DNA of 64,000 nt from Eubacterium sp. AF22-9 (lineage in GTDB: Bacteria > Bacillota > Clostridia > Lachnospirales > Lachnospiraceae): assembly GCA_003458705.1 (NCBI GenBank), contig QRVH01000001.1, positions 1-64,000 on the forward strand, written 5' to 3'. Positions 35,400 through 44,479 of the stretch are shown piece after piece. The notes under the pieces are model-generated. The model saw only the letters and a program-made list of their open reading frames with translations. It was not told the origin of the DNA and ran no database searches. Position 1 is the stretch's first letter. Each line of letters opens with the position of its first letter. The position numbers and the translations under genes are program-made.

Positions 35400-36307
35400 T
35401 TTCAAGAAATATGTACAAGACAGGTGCTGTGTTAATGGCACTGGTGACAGCATTTACAGTGACAGGATTGTCAGGCTGTAAGAGCAGAACGGTGTCTAAT
35501 GAAGTGACGACAGAGTATGACACACCAGATGATTATAATGATGAAAGACCGGGTGTAACATATGGAAATGTTGATGAAATAAGCTATTATTCACCGACAA
35601 TCGGAAATGAATGTAAGGCTTGTGTATATCTTCCAAGAGATTATGATGAATCACAGAGTTATCCGGTTGTGTATCTTCTGCATGGAATGAGCGGAAGTTA
35701 TTCTGAATATAACAGAATTGGCGCTCTGTATGTTGCACAGAATGCAGTTGATGATTACAACAGGAATCCTGTGATTATGGTGAGTTTTACTGTATTCACA
35801 GATGCTGATGGTGGTCAGGAGTCAGATTATGATTTCTCTGAACTTACAGCAAAATATGATGCGTGTGAGTATGATGTTATTAATGCATTGATTCCTTATA
35901 TTAACGAGCATTATTCTACCAGAACAGGAAGGGAGAATACGGCGATAGCAGGATATTCACTGGGTGGAAGAGAATCGCTTTTCCTGTGTTTTGCACATCC
36001 TGATGTGTTTGGATATGTAGGTGCATTTGCCCCGGTAGGAGGAGTGGTTGATACAGGAAGTGGAGAAAGAGTTTATGGAAACAGAGGATTTCTTCTGCCT
36101 GAACTTGTTAAGGATGGAGGTCAGCAGCCTTTGGTTACTCTTATTGTAACTGGCGACAGTGATCCTTACTGCAAGGAATCTGCTATTAACTATTCAGATT
36201 ATATGTCAAGTCATGGAATTAACCACATTTTCTATATAAGACCGGGAGCGCATGAGGTCAGTGTATGGAATAATGGATTGTATAATTTTATCAGAAGAAT
36301 ATTCTGA
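35396..36307 (+). CDS. Secreted esterase lipoprotein (esterase D/CE1-like alpha/beta hydrolase)
   Basis: 303 residues with a lipoprotein signal peptide (lipobox LSGC near residue 27). The alpha/beta-hydrolase fold shows VVYLLHGMSGSYSEYNR (oxyanion region), the nucleophile elbow GYSLGG, TGDSDPYCKES with the acid residue and PGAHEVSVW with the catalytic His. This arrangement is that of the esterase D/feruloyl-esterase-like family, which removes acyl or aromatic groups from plant polysaccharides. A cell-surface role in plant fibre use fits a pectin-using host but is inferred. It overlaps the NUDIX gene by 4 bases. Confidence 0.82.
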   Translation: MISRNMYKTGAVLMALVTAFTVTGLSGCKSRTVSNEVTTEYDTPDDYNDERPGVTYGNVDEISYYSPTIGNECKACVYLPRDYDESQSYPVVYLLHGMSGSYSEYNRIGALYVAQNAVDDYNRNPVIMVSFTVFTDADGGQESDYDFSELTAKYDACEYDVINALIPYINEHYSTRTGRENTAIAGYSLGGRESLFLCFAHPDVFGYVGAFAPVGGVVDTGSGERVYGNRGFLLPELVKDGGQQPLVTLIVTGDSDPYCKESAINYSDYMSSHGINHIFYIRPGAHEVSVWNNGLYNFIRRIF

Positions 36308-36406
36308 TGCTTGAAGTTATGATTCATATGTGAGATAATGTCCCGGGTTAGTCGGGTTAGACATGCTGGCTTCCACACATAAAGACAGATTATGGAGGAT
36401 TGTTTT

Positions 36407-36700
36407 ATGTCAGATATACATAGCATAGATGTTGAAGATGATCAGTTTGCATATCGTTATGATACACAGCTTCTTATTGACAGAAGAGATGAAGATTTAG
36501 ATGAGGATGTTATTGCTGATTATATTACAGAACATTTTGAAGGAAACTGCCTGATTGCAGCAGGCGATGAGGATCTTATCAAGATTCATTTCCATACTAA
36601 TGAGCCTTGGAAGGTACTTGAGTATTGCAGTACTATCGGGGAGATATACGATATTGTTGTTGAGGATATGATTCGTCAGTCAGCTGGACTTCATGGTTGA
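36407..36700 (+). CDS. Small protein resembling the C-terminal part of YloV/DAK1-type proteins
   Basis: A 97-residue acidic protein. RYDTQLLIDRRDEDLDEDVI and the stretch CLIAAGDEDLIKIHFHTNEP followed by WKVLEYCSTIGEIYDIVVED resemble the domain that follows DhaL in YloV/FakA-type fatty acid kinases (GDSlvVvGdddliKVHvHTndPg..L). Here it stands alone without the kinase domain. ATG 36407 has GGAGGA upstream. It might assist a kinase encoded elsewhere, or be a split-off relic. No partner is adjacent, although a DegV/FakB protein is encoded at 13661-14530. Confidence 0.7.
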   Translation: MSDIHSIDVEDDQFAYRYDTQLLIDRRDEDLDEDVIADYITEHFEGNCLIAAGDEDLIKIHFHTNEPWKVLEYCSTIGEIYDIVVEDMIRQSAGLHG

Positions 36701-36766
36701 TAAACTGCCGGTCATCATTAAGCTGTCTGTCTGAGATAAACCGCTGGTCATCAATAAACTGTTTGT
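36699..36766. repeat. Imperfect 32-base direct repeat behind the YloV-like gene
   Basis: Positions 36699-36730 and 36735-36766 align at 27 of 32 bases (both start GATAAAC and contain GGTCATCA). The first copy begins inside the stop codon of the small gene. Cause and role unknown. Confidence 0.7.
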
Positions 36767-36947
36767 ATAAGGCAGGATTTGACGTGATACCTATAGGTAG
36801 TCGTATTGATGATAGATTTATAGGAACGACAGGCTGACAAGTTCTGCTCAGACATTGTATATAAGAAAAAAGTTTGCAATGGTGGGAGTTATGTTAATGG
36901 TTGTGTGGCTGATTGTTAAAAAGAAGAAAAGAACATAATATTTAAAA
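36767..36947 (+). other. Non-coding gap with one possible micro-ORF
   Basis: No known gene or RNA was recognised here. A 19-codon frame at 36879-36938 would encode a hydrophobic peptide with a basic tail (MVGVMLMVVWLIVKKKKRT). It could be a tiny membrane peptide or the relic of a sortase-type C-terminus. Its ribosome binding site is weak, so it is not called as a gene. Confidence 0.3.
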
Positions 36948-36988
36948 CAGCCAGTGAGCATGCATTTACATACTCACTGGCTGCTATT
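36948..36988. terminator. Bidirectional terminator
   Basis: CAGCCAGTGAG and CTCACTGGCTG perfect arms with T-rich sequence after, at the end of the convergent exchanger gene. Confidence 0.8.
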
Positions 36989-37005
36989 ATTTACAAGAAA
37001 AAACC

Positions 37006-37923
37006 TTACCTTATGAAAAGATAAGCCGTATATCCCACATACAAAAGGATACATGCAGCACCTTCCAATCTGCTCATAGTCTTCTTGGTAAATGCGAAGA
37101 GAAATAATACAATTCCACTGGCAAGAAGTATGATACAGTCAATAAGTGATTCAGAAAGAACGTGAAGAGGCTGTATCGCAGCAGACATTCCTAAGATAAA
37201 TAATATATTAAATATGTTAGAGCCGATTGCATTGCCAAGCGCAAGTCCGCTGTCACCTTTCCTTGTGGCAACTATAGAAGTTACAAGCTCGGGCAGGGAG
37301 GTTCCGATTGCAACTATTGTAAGACCTATGAAATTCTGGCTTACACCAAAGTTAGCAGCTATGATACAGGCTTTATCTACAACAAGATTACCACCGAATA
37401 TTACAGCTATAAGACCACCGGCAATATAAAGCAGACTCTTAGGCAGAGGCATTATTTTACAATCCTTAGCTTCTTCCCTGTTTTTAAGTGCTGATATTAT
37501 CATGCATGTGATGTAAGCTGCCATTCCGGCAAGGAGAATAATGCCTTCAATTCTTGAAAGTCTGCCATCAATAAACATAAAGCAAAGAATAGCAGTTATT
37601 ATGATATTAACAGGCATATCACGCTTGAGAATGTCACGGTTAGTAGAAAATCCTGCAAAAAATGCACAGATACCTACAACGACAAGACCATTAAAAATGT
37701 TAGAACCAACAACATTGCTGATTGCAATGTCATTACTGCCAGAGAGGGCAGCGTTAATACTAACAGATGCCTCAGGGGCACTGGTTCCCATTGCAACAAT
37801 GGTAAGTCCTATGATAACGCTTGGTACTTTAAGGATTTTGGCAAGGGAAGAACTTCCCTCCACGAAGAAATCCGCGCCTTTTATTAATAGCACGAAACCG
37901 ATGAGTAGCAACAAATATTCCAT
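37006..37923 (-). CDS. Calcium/sodium antiporter-family cation exchanger
   Basis: 305 residues, ten membrane segments in two homologous halves. Each half has the alpha-repeat of the CaCA superfamily: GLTIVAMGTSAPEASVSINA and GLTIVAIGTSLPELVTSIVA, with SNVVGSNIFNGL and GNAIGSNIFNIL. The family exchanges Ca2+ for Na+ or H+. The leader is a yybP-ykoY (manganese) riboswitch, so this member may export Mn2+; that is inference from the regulation. GAAAGGAGC precedes the ATG. Confidence 0.92.
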   Translation of the reverse strand: MEYLLLLIGFVLLIKGADFFVEGSSSLAKILKVPSVIIGLTIVAMGTSAPEASVSINAALSGSNDIAISNVVGSNIFNGLVVVGICAFFAGFSTNRDILKRDMPVNIIITAILCFMFIDGRLSRIEGIILLAGMAAYITCMIISALKNREEAKDCKIMPLPKSLLYIAGGLIAVIFGGNLVVDKACIIAANFGVSQNFIGLTIVAIGTSLPELVTSIVATRKGDSGLALGNAIGSNIFNILFILGMSAAIQPLHVLSESLIDCIILLASGIVLFLFAFTKKTMSRLEGAACILLYVGYTAYLFIR

Positions 37924-37961
37924 AATAAGCTCCTTTCTTGCGATAAAGGAATGGAATAATA

Positions 37962-38092
37962 TAAAAAGAGACCTTTATCGCATCAAAAATGAATTGATAA
38001 AAGTCTCGTTAATTGTAATAATAACCGGCTGTTCAGCGTGATGACGATTACTATTGCACCGGATACGATGCTAACTACTCCCTCTTATTAAC
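37962..38092 (-). promoter_or_regulatory. yybP-ykoY manganese riboswitch
   Basis: On the minus strand the RNA reads AAGAGGGAGTAGTTAGC, CGTCATCACGCTGAACAGCC and GAGACTTTTATC in that order, the pattern of yybP-ykoY aptamers. GAGACTTTTATC (end of the aptamer) also pairs with GATAAAGGTCTC, followed by TTTTTAT, as an intrinsic terminator at about 37962-38008. GCGATAAAGG and CCTTTATCGC downstream can form the competing stem. This predicts read-through when metal binds. A TTGACA (38119-38124) and TATAAT (38093-38098) lie upstream, with a rather long 20-base gap. Confidence 0.85.
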
Positions 38093-38143
38093 ATTATACT
38101 AATATATATATATAAATGTGTCAATTAAATATTATAATTCAGA

Positions 38144-38707
38144 TTATTTTTCACAGAGTGATATAAAATACTCATGAATTCTTGTGTCACCTGAAAGTTC
38201 AGGGTGAAATGCAAGACCAATCTGGTTATTATATTGAACAGCAACAATTCTGTTATCAATAGTTGCAAGAACATCAACATTATCATTAACTGATGAAATG
38301 TATGGTGCACGGATAAATGTCATTGGAAATTCATCAAAGCCCTTCATAGCAGCAGTTCTTACAAAGCTTCCTAACTGTCTTCCATATGCATTTCTTTTTA
38401 CAGTGACAGGCAGAGTTCCAAGATGTATACTGTCGTCATTGTCAATGTGTCCGGCTAAAAGAATCAGACCGGCACAGGTTGCAAGTGTTGGAAGGCCATC
38501 TGCTATTGCAGACTTAATTGTATCAAGCATATCCAGCTTTCTTAGAAGCTGTCCCTGAACAGTGCTTTCACCGCCCGGAAGGATAATTCCGTCAATGCCT
38601 TCAAGGTCTTTTTTTTGACGTATTTCAACTACTTTGTGTCCGATTTTTTCAATAATATGTTCATGCTCAATGAATGCTCCCTGCACAGCAAGTACGCCTA
38701 TTTTCAT
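38144..38707 (-). CDS. pdxT: Pyridoxal 5'-phosphate synthase glutaminase subunit
   Basis: A 187-residue class I-type glutaminase that feeds ammonia to PdxS. It has the start MKIGVLAVQGAFIEHEHII, GIILPGGESTV, the nucleophile in LATCAGLILLAG and the His-Glu pair in GLAFHPELSGD. It begins one base after the pdxS stop, so the two are coupled. Confidence 0.96.
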   Translation of the reverse strand: MKIGVLAVQGAFIEHEHIIEKIGHKVVEIRQKKDLEGIDGIILPGGESTVQGQLLRKLDMLDTIKSAIADGLPTLATCAGLILLAGHIDNDDSIHLGTLPVTVKRNAYGRQLGSFVRTAAMKGFDEFPMTFIRAPYISSVNDNVDVLATIDNRIVAVQYNNQIGLAFHPELSGDTRIHEYFISLCEK

Positions 38708-38708
38708 A

Positions 38709-39587
38709 TTATCTGCCTCTTTCTTCCATGATTATCTGGATTTCACCAGGATTAATACCAACCATGGCTTCACCCAAATCTTCTGATAATTTAGCAATAA
38801 GTGCAGCATCTGTGTAATTAGTTACAGCCTGAACGATAGCGGAAGCTCTCTTAGCAGGATTTCCAGACTTGAATATACCAGAACCTACAAATACACCTTC
38901 AGCACCTAACTGCATCATAAGTGCGGCATCTGCAGGAGTAGCAACACCTCCGGCAGCAAAGTTTACTACAGGAAGCTTTCCGTTATCATGTACATAGAGG
39001 ACAAGGTCATATGGAACCTGTAACTGTTTAGCTTCCTCGAAAAGCTCGTCCTTTTGCATAGATGTTATTTTTCTGATTTCAGAATTCATCTTTCTCATGT
39101 GTCGTACAGCCTGAACAACATCCCCCGTACCAGGTTCACCCTTTGTTCTTATCATGGATGCACCCTCATTGATTCTTCTTAATGCTTCTCCTAAATCTCT
39201 TGCACCACATACGAAAGGTACTTTGAACTGGGTTTTATCAATATGATATATATCATCAGCAGGAGATAATACTTCAGATTCATCAATATAGTCGATCTCA
39301 ACTGCCTGTAAAATTTGTGCTTCGACGAAATGACCGATACGGCATTTTGCCATAACAGGTATACTTACAGCATCCTGAATACCTTTAATCATCTTAGGGT
39401 CGCTCATACGCGAAACACCACCTGCAGCCCTGATATCAGCAGGGATTCTCTCAAGTGCCATAACAGCACACGCGCCAGCGGCCTCTGCAATCTTAGCCTG
39501 CTCGGGAGTAGTAACATCCATGATTACGCCGCCCTTTAACATCTGTGCAAGACCTTTGTTTAATTCATATTGTGAATTTGTTGTCAT
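38709..39587 (-). CDS. pdxS: Pyridoxal 5'-phosphate synthase lyase subunit
   Basis: A 292-residue TIM barrel that builds PLP from ribose 5-phosphate, glyceraldehyde 3-phosphate and ammonia. Near-canonical sequence: [72 protein letters not shown] and [19 protein letters not shown] precedes the ATG. First gene of pdxST. Confidence 0.97.
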   Translation of the reverse strand: MTTNSQYELNKGLAQMLKGGVIMDVTTPEQAKIAEAAGACAVMALERIPADIRAAGGVSRMSDPKMIKGIQDAVSIPVMAKCRIGHFVEAQILQAVEIDYIDESEVLSPADDIYHIDKTQFKVPFVCGARDLGEALRRINEGASMIRTKGEPGTGDVVQAVRHMRKMNSEIRKITSMQKDELFEEAKQLQVPYDLVLYVHDNGKLPVVNFAAGGVATPADAALMMQLGAEGVFVGSGIFKSGNPAKRASAIVQAVTNYTDAALIAKLSEDLGEAMVGINPGEIQIIMEERGR

Positions 39588-39599
39588 AACTGACCTCCT

Positions 39600-39628
39600 T
39601 GAAAATGAATTTTATGAATTGATTTTCA
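39600..39628. promoter_or_regulatory. 29-base palindrome in the pdxS 5' region
   Basis: TGAAAATGAATT and AATTGATTTTCA match as inverted arms at 11 of 12 positions around TTATG, directly upstream of the pdxS ribosome binding site. An operator for a vitamin B6 regulator is possible; no regulator gene is adjacent. Confidence 0.5.
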
Positions 39629-39850
39629 CATATAATATTGCACAACTGGTTATAAAGGAATATCCAATTTAATAAAAATGTCACATGCCAGTATAAGGTC
39701 AGAATAGATCAGGAATATGGTCAGATGAAAACTGATTATAAAAAAATTGTCGAATTATGTCGTACGAAAACTGTCAGTCTGATTAGTAATCAGCAGCTTT
39801 TTGTATTATAATAGAACATATTTTAAAAATATGTAGGAGAGGGAAAGTAA

Positions 39851-40676
39851 GTGCGTAGGATTAAAAGCTTTTTGATTTTAATATGTCTGCTAAGCATATA
39901 TACAGTTTTTTTATATGGGTGTGAAAAAAAAGAAAGGTCAGACAGCCACAATAATGAGGTTGGATTGCCGGAAATAGTCATAGGAAGTGACAACTATCCG
40001 CCATATAATTATGTCGATACAGATGGCAATGCTACCGGAATTGATGTTGAGCTTGCTACGGAAGCATTTAAAAGAATGCTATAAGGCCAGATTCATATAT
40101 ATTGACTGGGAGGATAAGAAGAATCTTCTTGCTGACAGAACAATTGATTGTGCATGGGGAAGCTTTAGCATGGATGGCAGGGAGAATGAATACAGATGGG
40201 CAGGACCTTATATGATCAGCCGTCAGGTTGTTGCTGTGAATATGGAAAGTGATATATATTCTCTTGAGGATCTGGAAGGAAAGACGATTGCAGTACAGAC
40301 TACAACAAGACCTGAGAAGATATTTCTTAGCAAGACTGATGAGCGTATCCCGGCTATAAGGTCATTAATAGCTTTGCAGAAAAGAGAACTTATATATCCT
40401 TTTTTAAGCAAAGGCTATGCAGATGCTCTGGCAGCTCATGAAACTGCAATATGCCAGTACATTGAAGATTATAATATTAAGTTCAGGATTCTTGACGAAC
40501 CATTAGAGACAGTAGGACTGGGAGTAGCATTTGACAAAAATGATGACCGTGGGATAGAGAAGCAGCTTACAGAAATTCTTAACCAGATGAGGAATGATGG
40601 TACAGAGAAGAAGATAATCAGCAGATATATTTCTGATGCTGATAAATATCTGGAGGTGGACAGTTATGGGAAATAA
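39851..40676 (+). pseudogene. Family 3 extracellular solute-binding lipoprotein, broken by a frameshift
   Basis: The first frame has a signal peptide with lipobox (LYGC), then VIGSDNYPPYNYVDTDGNAT and GIDVELATEAFKRM, typical of amino-acid-type binding proteins. It then runs into a stop at 40082-40084. The next frame continues with YKARFIYIDWEDKKNLLADR, DCAWGSFSMDGRENEYRWAG and the rest of the fold to 40676. The switch lies at about 40075-40082 (two bases lost or one gained). GTG start with AGGAGAGGG upstream. Its end overlaps the start of the histidine kinase gene by 11 bases, which suggests it is the ligand-binding partner of that kinase rather than of a transporter. Confidence 0.8.
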
Positions 40677-42870
40677 TACCATTACCAGAAAGAAAAGAAA
40701 AAGAATATGGCCGATTGAGATTATAGCAGGTCTGTTTATAATGATGATTGTGTTTTTTATTGCTGTAAATGTTGATATAAAAACTACACAGGAAACACTT
40801 TCAGATACTGCGCATTATATCAATGAACAGTGCAACAGCTTTACAAGACATAATCTTGCGTCAGAAACCAAGAGCCTGCTCAGGGTAATTGAAAGTGCGC
40901 AGCAGATAAAACATAATATCACATATGAACGCAGCCTTTCAGATAAAGATATATTTACAGAAGAATTTATCAAAAAGAATATGCAGGAATGTTATCTGAC
41001 GGCAGTTATAATCATGGATTCAAAAGGTAATCTTATAGCACAGGAATATACAGATGAATATGGTGCAGATGAGCTTAACGAATATCTTGACAGTACTTCA
41101 CTTATTGATGTTGTTGATAATACTGAAAAAACATACGCAACAAGAATTGACTGTGAAGATGGTTCATATGTTGACCTTGCAGCATGTGGTATGGCGGATT
41201 CAAGTGGGGTAGTTGTTGTTTATTACCACACACCGGCAGAGTATGTTAATAATTACAATCTTTCATTTACACATATATTATCAGGTTATGATGACAGGGA
41301 AGATGGAAAGATTGTTGTTACAAAGGGAAATCAGATAATAGCGTCTAATGATGACAGTATGGTTGGTGAAGATGTTGACAAATATAATGTAATTAAGAAG
41401 ATAAAGGAGACCGGTGCAAGTGGAAAAATAGTACATGCTGATAGTAACAGAAGGTGGGGCTCGCATAATTATGGTCTTATGGAACGTGGCAGAGATTGTT
41501 ATGTATATGTTTATATGCCGGAAAGAAATGTTTTTAAGACAACACCAAGAAATATGCAGTATACATTTGTTGCCTATATGTTTGCTGTACTTGTGCTTAA
41601 TATGATGCGCTGGAAAACGGTTCAGGGATATGAGCGTGAACAGTATGAAATGCAGCAGCAGTATGCAAAGACACTGCAGGAAAAAAATGAACAGCTGCAG
41701 GAGGCAGTACGCCGAGAGGAAAAGGCTAATGCTGCCAAGACTGATTTCTTATCAAGAATGACACATGATATAAGGACGCCTCTTAATGGCATAATTGGTC
41801 TGTTAAGAATTGATGAGAGTCATAAAGAAGATACAGATATGATAAATACTAACAGAAAGAAGATGTCAATAGCTGCTAATCATCTTTTATCACTTATTAA
41901 TGACATCCTCCAGATGAGTAAGTTAGAGGATGGACAGATAGAACTTTCAAGAGAGATTGTGGATCTTAACAGGCTTGCAAAAGATATTATTACTATAGTT
42001 GAACAGCGTGCCTCAGATGCAGGTGTTAATATTAAGTATGACAAGGTGGCAGGAAAGGTTATGTATCCATATGTATACGGAAGTCCTCTGCATTTACGCC
42101 AGTTATTTCTAAATATATACGCTAACTGCATCAAATATAATAAAGCAGGAGGAATGGTTTCAACATATTTTAAATGTATTGGAACACAGGATGGAATTGT
42201 TACATATGAGTGGACTGTTACTGATACAGGAATCGGCATGAGTGAAGAATTTCTTGATCATATATTTGAACCATTTGTACAGGAAAAGACTGATGCCAGA
42301 AGTGTTTATCAGGGAACAGGACTTGGGATGGCTATTGTTAAGAGTCTGGTTGACAAAATGAATGGAACAATTAGTGTCACAAGCAAGGAAGGGGAAGGCT
42401 CAACATTTGTAATCAGAATTCCTTTCGAGATTGCAAGCAAAGTTGAAGAAACGAAGGTCGATAAGGAAAAGAGCAGTAATGATATTTCGGGAATTAAGAT
42501 TCTGTTAGCAGAGGATAATGAACTTAATGCTGAGATTGCACAGACTCTTCTGGTGGATGAAGGCGCTAATGTTACTGTTGTCAGTGATGGTGAGCAGGCT
42601 GTCAGGGAATTTACAAGGTGTGCACCACATACATATGATGTGATTCTTATGGATATTATGATGCCAAAGCTTGACGGAATTGCAGCGACCAAAGCTATAA
42701 GAGCTATGGAAAGACCTGATGCTGTGGAGATTCCGATAATTGCAATGACAGCCAATGCATTTGAGGAGGATGCCAGAAAATGTGTTGAAGCCGGAATGAA
42801 TGCACATCTGTCGAAGCCTTTACAGATGGATGTTGTAGTTGGTACAATTGCAGAGTATTATAAAAGATAA
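40666..42870 (+). CDS. Hybrid sensor histidine kinase with C-terminal receiver
   Basis: 734 residues. A membrane helix at about 18-38, an extracytoplasmic dCache-like sensor region (about 40-290) and a second membrane helix near 300 are followed by a coiled coil. The HisKA box is FLSRMTHDIRTPLNGIIG and the ATPase boxes are NIYANCIKYNKAGG (N), VTDTGIGMS (G1) and YQGTGLGMAIVKSL (G2). The receiver has LLAEDNELNAE, the Asp in VILMDIMMPKLDG and the Lys in AHLSKPL. GGAGGTGG precedes ATG 40666. The gene overlaps the binding-protein gene, so the periplasmic partner probably modulates kinase activity. Confidence 0.92.
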   Translation: MGNNTITRKKRKRIWPIEIIAGLFIMMIVFFIAVNVDIKTTQETLSDTAHYINEQCNSFTRHNLASETKSLLRVIESAQQIKHNITYERSLSDKDIFTEEFIKKNMQECYLTAVIIMDSKGNLIAQEYTDEYGADELNEYLDSTSLIDVVDNTEKTYATRIDCEDGSYVDLAACGMADSSGVVVVYYHTPAEYVNNYNLSFTHILSGYDDREDGKIVVTKGNQIIASNDDSMVGEDVDKYNVIKKIKETGASGKIVHADSNRRWGSHNYGLMERGRDCYVYVYMPERNVFKTTPRNMQYTFVAYMFAVLVLNMMRWKTVQGYEREQYEMQQQYAKTLQEKNEQLQEAVRREEKANAAKTDFLSRMTHDIRTPLNGIIGLLRIDESHKEDTDMINTNRKKMSIAANHLLSLINDILQMSKLEDGQIELSREIVDLNRLAKDIITIVEQRASDAGVNIKYDKVAGKVMYPYVYGSPLHLRQLFLNIYANCIKYNKAGGMVSTYFKCIGTQDGIVTYEWTVTDTGIGMSEEFLDHIFEPFVQEKTDARSVYQGTGLGMAIVKSLVDKMNGTISVTSKEGEGSTFVIRIPFEIASKVEETKVDKEKSSNDISGIKILLAEDNELNAEIAQTLLVDEGANVTVVSDGEQAVREFTRCAPHTYDVILMDIMMPKLDGIAATKAIRAMERPDAVEIPIIAMTANAFEEDARKCVEAGMNAHLSKPLQMDVVVGTIAEYYKR

Positions 42871-42926
42871 TTATGCAGGATAAAGGAGCCTCTGCATAAT
42901 ACAATAACTGATAAAAGGGGATAGCT

Positions 42927-43730
42927 ATGATATGTAGTAATTGTGGAGCAGATATAGGAGATAACGAGACAGCATGCCCATATTGTGGTGCTATGCAGTA
43001 TGAGAATTCTGAACAGAAGTACATGAAAGACCTGTACAATCTGAATGAAGGAATGGAGAAGCTGGATAAGAATACCAGAAAATACATCATAAAAAGTACA
43101 ATGAAAAGTGTAGGTATAGTATGTGCGGCAATAGCGGCAGCAGTTCTTGCCGGAAGTATGTTTGGATATGGTTCATATAAGAGCATGTATAATTCTTCAC
43201 ACAACAGGAAAGAGATACACCAGTCATTAGATTGGTACAATAATAATATAGGTGAACTTAATTCATTATATGAAAAGCGGGACTATGCAGGCATTTCAGA
43301 ACTGACAGATAGTTATAATGGCAGTTCAAGTGTTTTGGAAAAGTGGAGTCATTACAATTTTATTAATATTTATGATTATTATTATAAAAGAGTGGCAGAC
43401 ATCTACATTATGGTTCAAAAAGGCGAAAAACTGAGTGATTATCAGTTTGGAACAGGCTTTGAAGAGTCACTCGACATGATATATTTCATTAATAATAAAA
43501 ACGGATATAATTACCGTAGGTATGAGGGATGTACGGCAGAAGAAAAAGAAACTGTGGACGGCTGGGTTGCAGAAGCACAGAATTATCTTAAGAATGTTGC
43601 AAAGGCGACGGACAAAGAAATTAATGATATGCTTAATGAATTGTATCAGAATGGCTATTATGATTACAAGCTTGGAAAGAGCTACGAAGAGTCATTTTAT
43701 AAAAAATATAATGAAGGAGGGAACAACTGA
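42927..43730 (+). CDS. Membrane-anchored zinc-ribbon protein, first of a three-gene cassette
   Basis: 267 residues of unknown function. MICSNCGADIGDNETACPYC is an N-terminal zinc ribbon with two CxxC pairs, followed by a charged linker, one membrane helix at about 61-82, and an extracytoplasmic helical region rich in Tyr/Asn/Asp. AAAGGGGAT precedes the ATG. The stop codon overlaps the start of the next gene (TGATG), so the two are translationally coupled. The zinc ribbon should face the cytoplasm by the position of the helix. Confidence 0.75.
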   Translation: MICSNCGADIGDNETACPYCGAMQYENSEQKYMKDLYNLNEGMEKLDKNTRKYIIKSTMKSVGIVCAAIAAAVLAGSMFGYGSYKSMYNSSHNRKEIHQSLDWYNNNIGELNSLYEKRDYAGISELTDSYNGSSSVLEKWSHYNFINIYDYYYKRVADIYIMVQKGEKLSDYQFGTGFEESLDMIYFINNKNGYNYRRYEGCTAEEKETVDGWVAEAQNYLKNVAKATDKEINDMLNELYQNGYYDYKLGKSYEESFYKKYNEGGNN

Positions 43731-44479
43731 TGAAATGTAATAATTGCGGCGCACCCATACAGATGAATCAGAAGTTCTGTCCTAATTGCGGCTCACCAAA
43801 TGTGGAATTTAAGAAGCATATTGATGATATGGAACAATATAATAAAAAGTTTAACAGCACGCGTTCCAAAGTAATTGGTAACAGCAAATGGTTTGTGAAA
43901 TATATTGCACCAATAACAGCTCTTGTTATAACAATGACTGCACTTACACTGGCTATTATTGGTAAAAATTCAATGATTGGATACGATATAGCAAGAAAAA
44001 ATCAGCAGAAATATTATTCATCCCATAGTGATGAAATCCAGACAAAACTAAAGCTTCTGTTAGAAGCAGGAGACTATGCAACTCTGTACAGTATGGATTA
44101 TGTGGGAGATTGTTCAATAAAGGATAATGATGATAAATACGCATGGAATGATTTTTACAATGTCGCAGGTGATTATGTGTATATAAGAAAAGGAATAATA
44201 AGTATGATGGAAAGGAATAATTCATCATATTATGGCGACGAATATATGAATACGATTTCAAGGGCTGTTGCGGATATGGAAGATATTGTCAGCAGACGTT
44301 TAAATTTATCGTATCATAGTGTATCGAAAGAAAGTATTAAGTATATAAATGATATATATGAAAAATCACATGAACTGTTAAAGGCATACTGCAATCTGAC
44401 AGATGAGGACATAGCCGGACTTCCTGATATGTCACAGGCAGATATACTTACACTCATTACAAGGAGGAGCTTTGAATGA
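43730..44479 (+). CDS. Membrane-anchored zinc-ribbon protein, second of the cassette
   Basis: 249 residues with the same plan as the previous protein: zinc ribbon (MKCNNCGAPIQMNQKFCPNC), linker, one membrane helix at about 57-77 (IAPITALVITMTALTLAIIG), then an extracytoplasmic helical part. Both outer parts contain similar elements (ELTDSY / TLYSMDY after a short loop, and Lys/Glu-rich helices), so the pair probably arose by duplication. AAGGAGGG precedes the ATG. No function is known to me. Confidence 0.72.
   Translation: MKCNNCGAPIQMNQKFCPNCGSPNVEFKKHIDDMEQYNKKFNSTRSKVIGNSKWFVKYIAPITALVITMTALTLAIIGKNSMIGYDIARKNQQKYYSSHSDEIQTKLKLLLEAGDYATLYSMDYVGDCSIKDNDDKYAWNDFYNVAGDYVYIRKGIISMMERNNSSYYGDEYMNTISRAVADMEDIVSRRLNLSYHSVSKESIKYINDIYEKSHELLKAYCNLTDEDIAGLPDMSQADILTLITRRSFE

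Noticed and set aside
36879-36938. 19-residue hydrophobic peptide gene
   Set aside because: The frame is plausible for a membrane micropeptide, but the ribosome binding site is weak and so short a frame can arise by chance.
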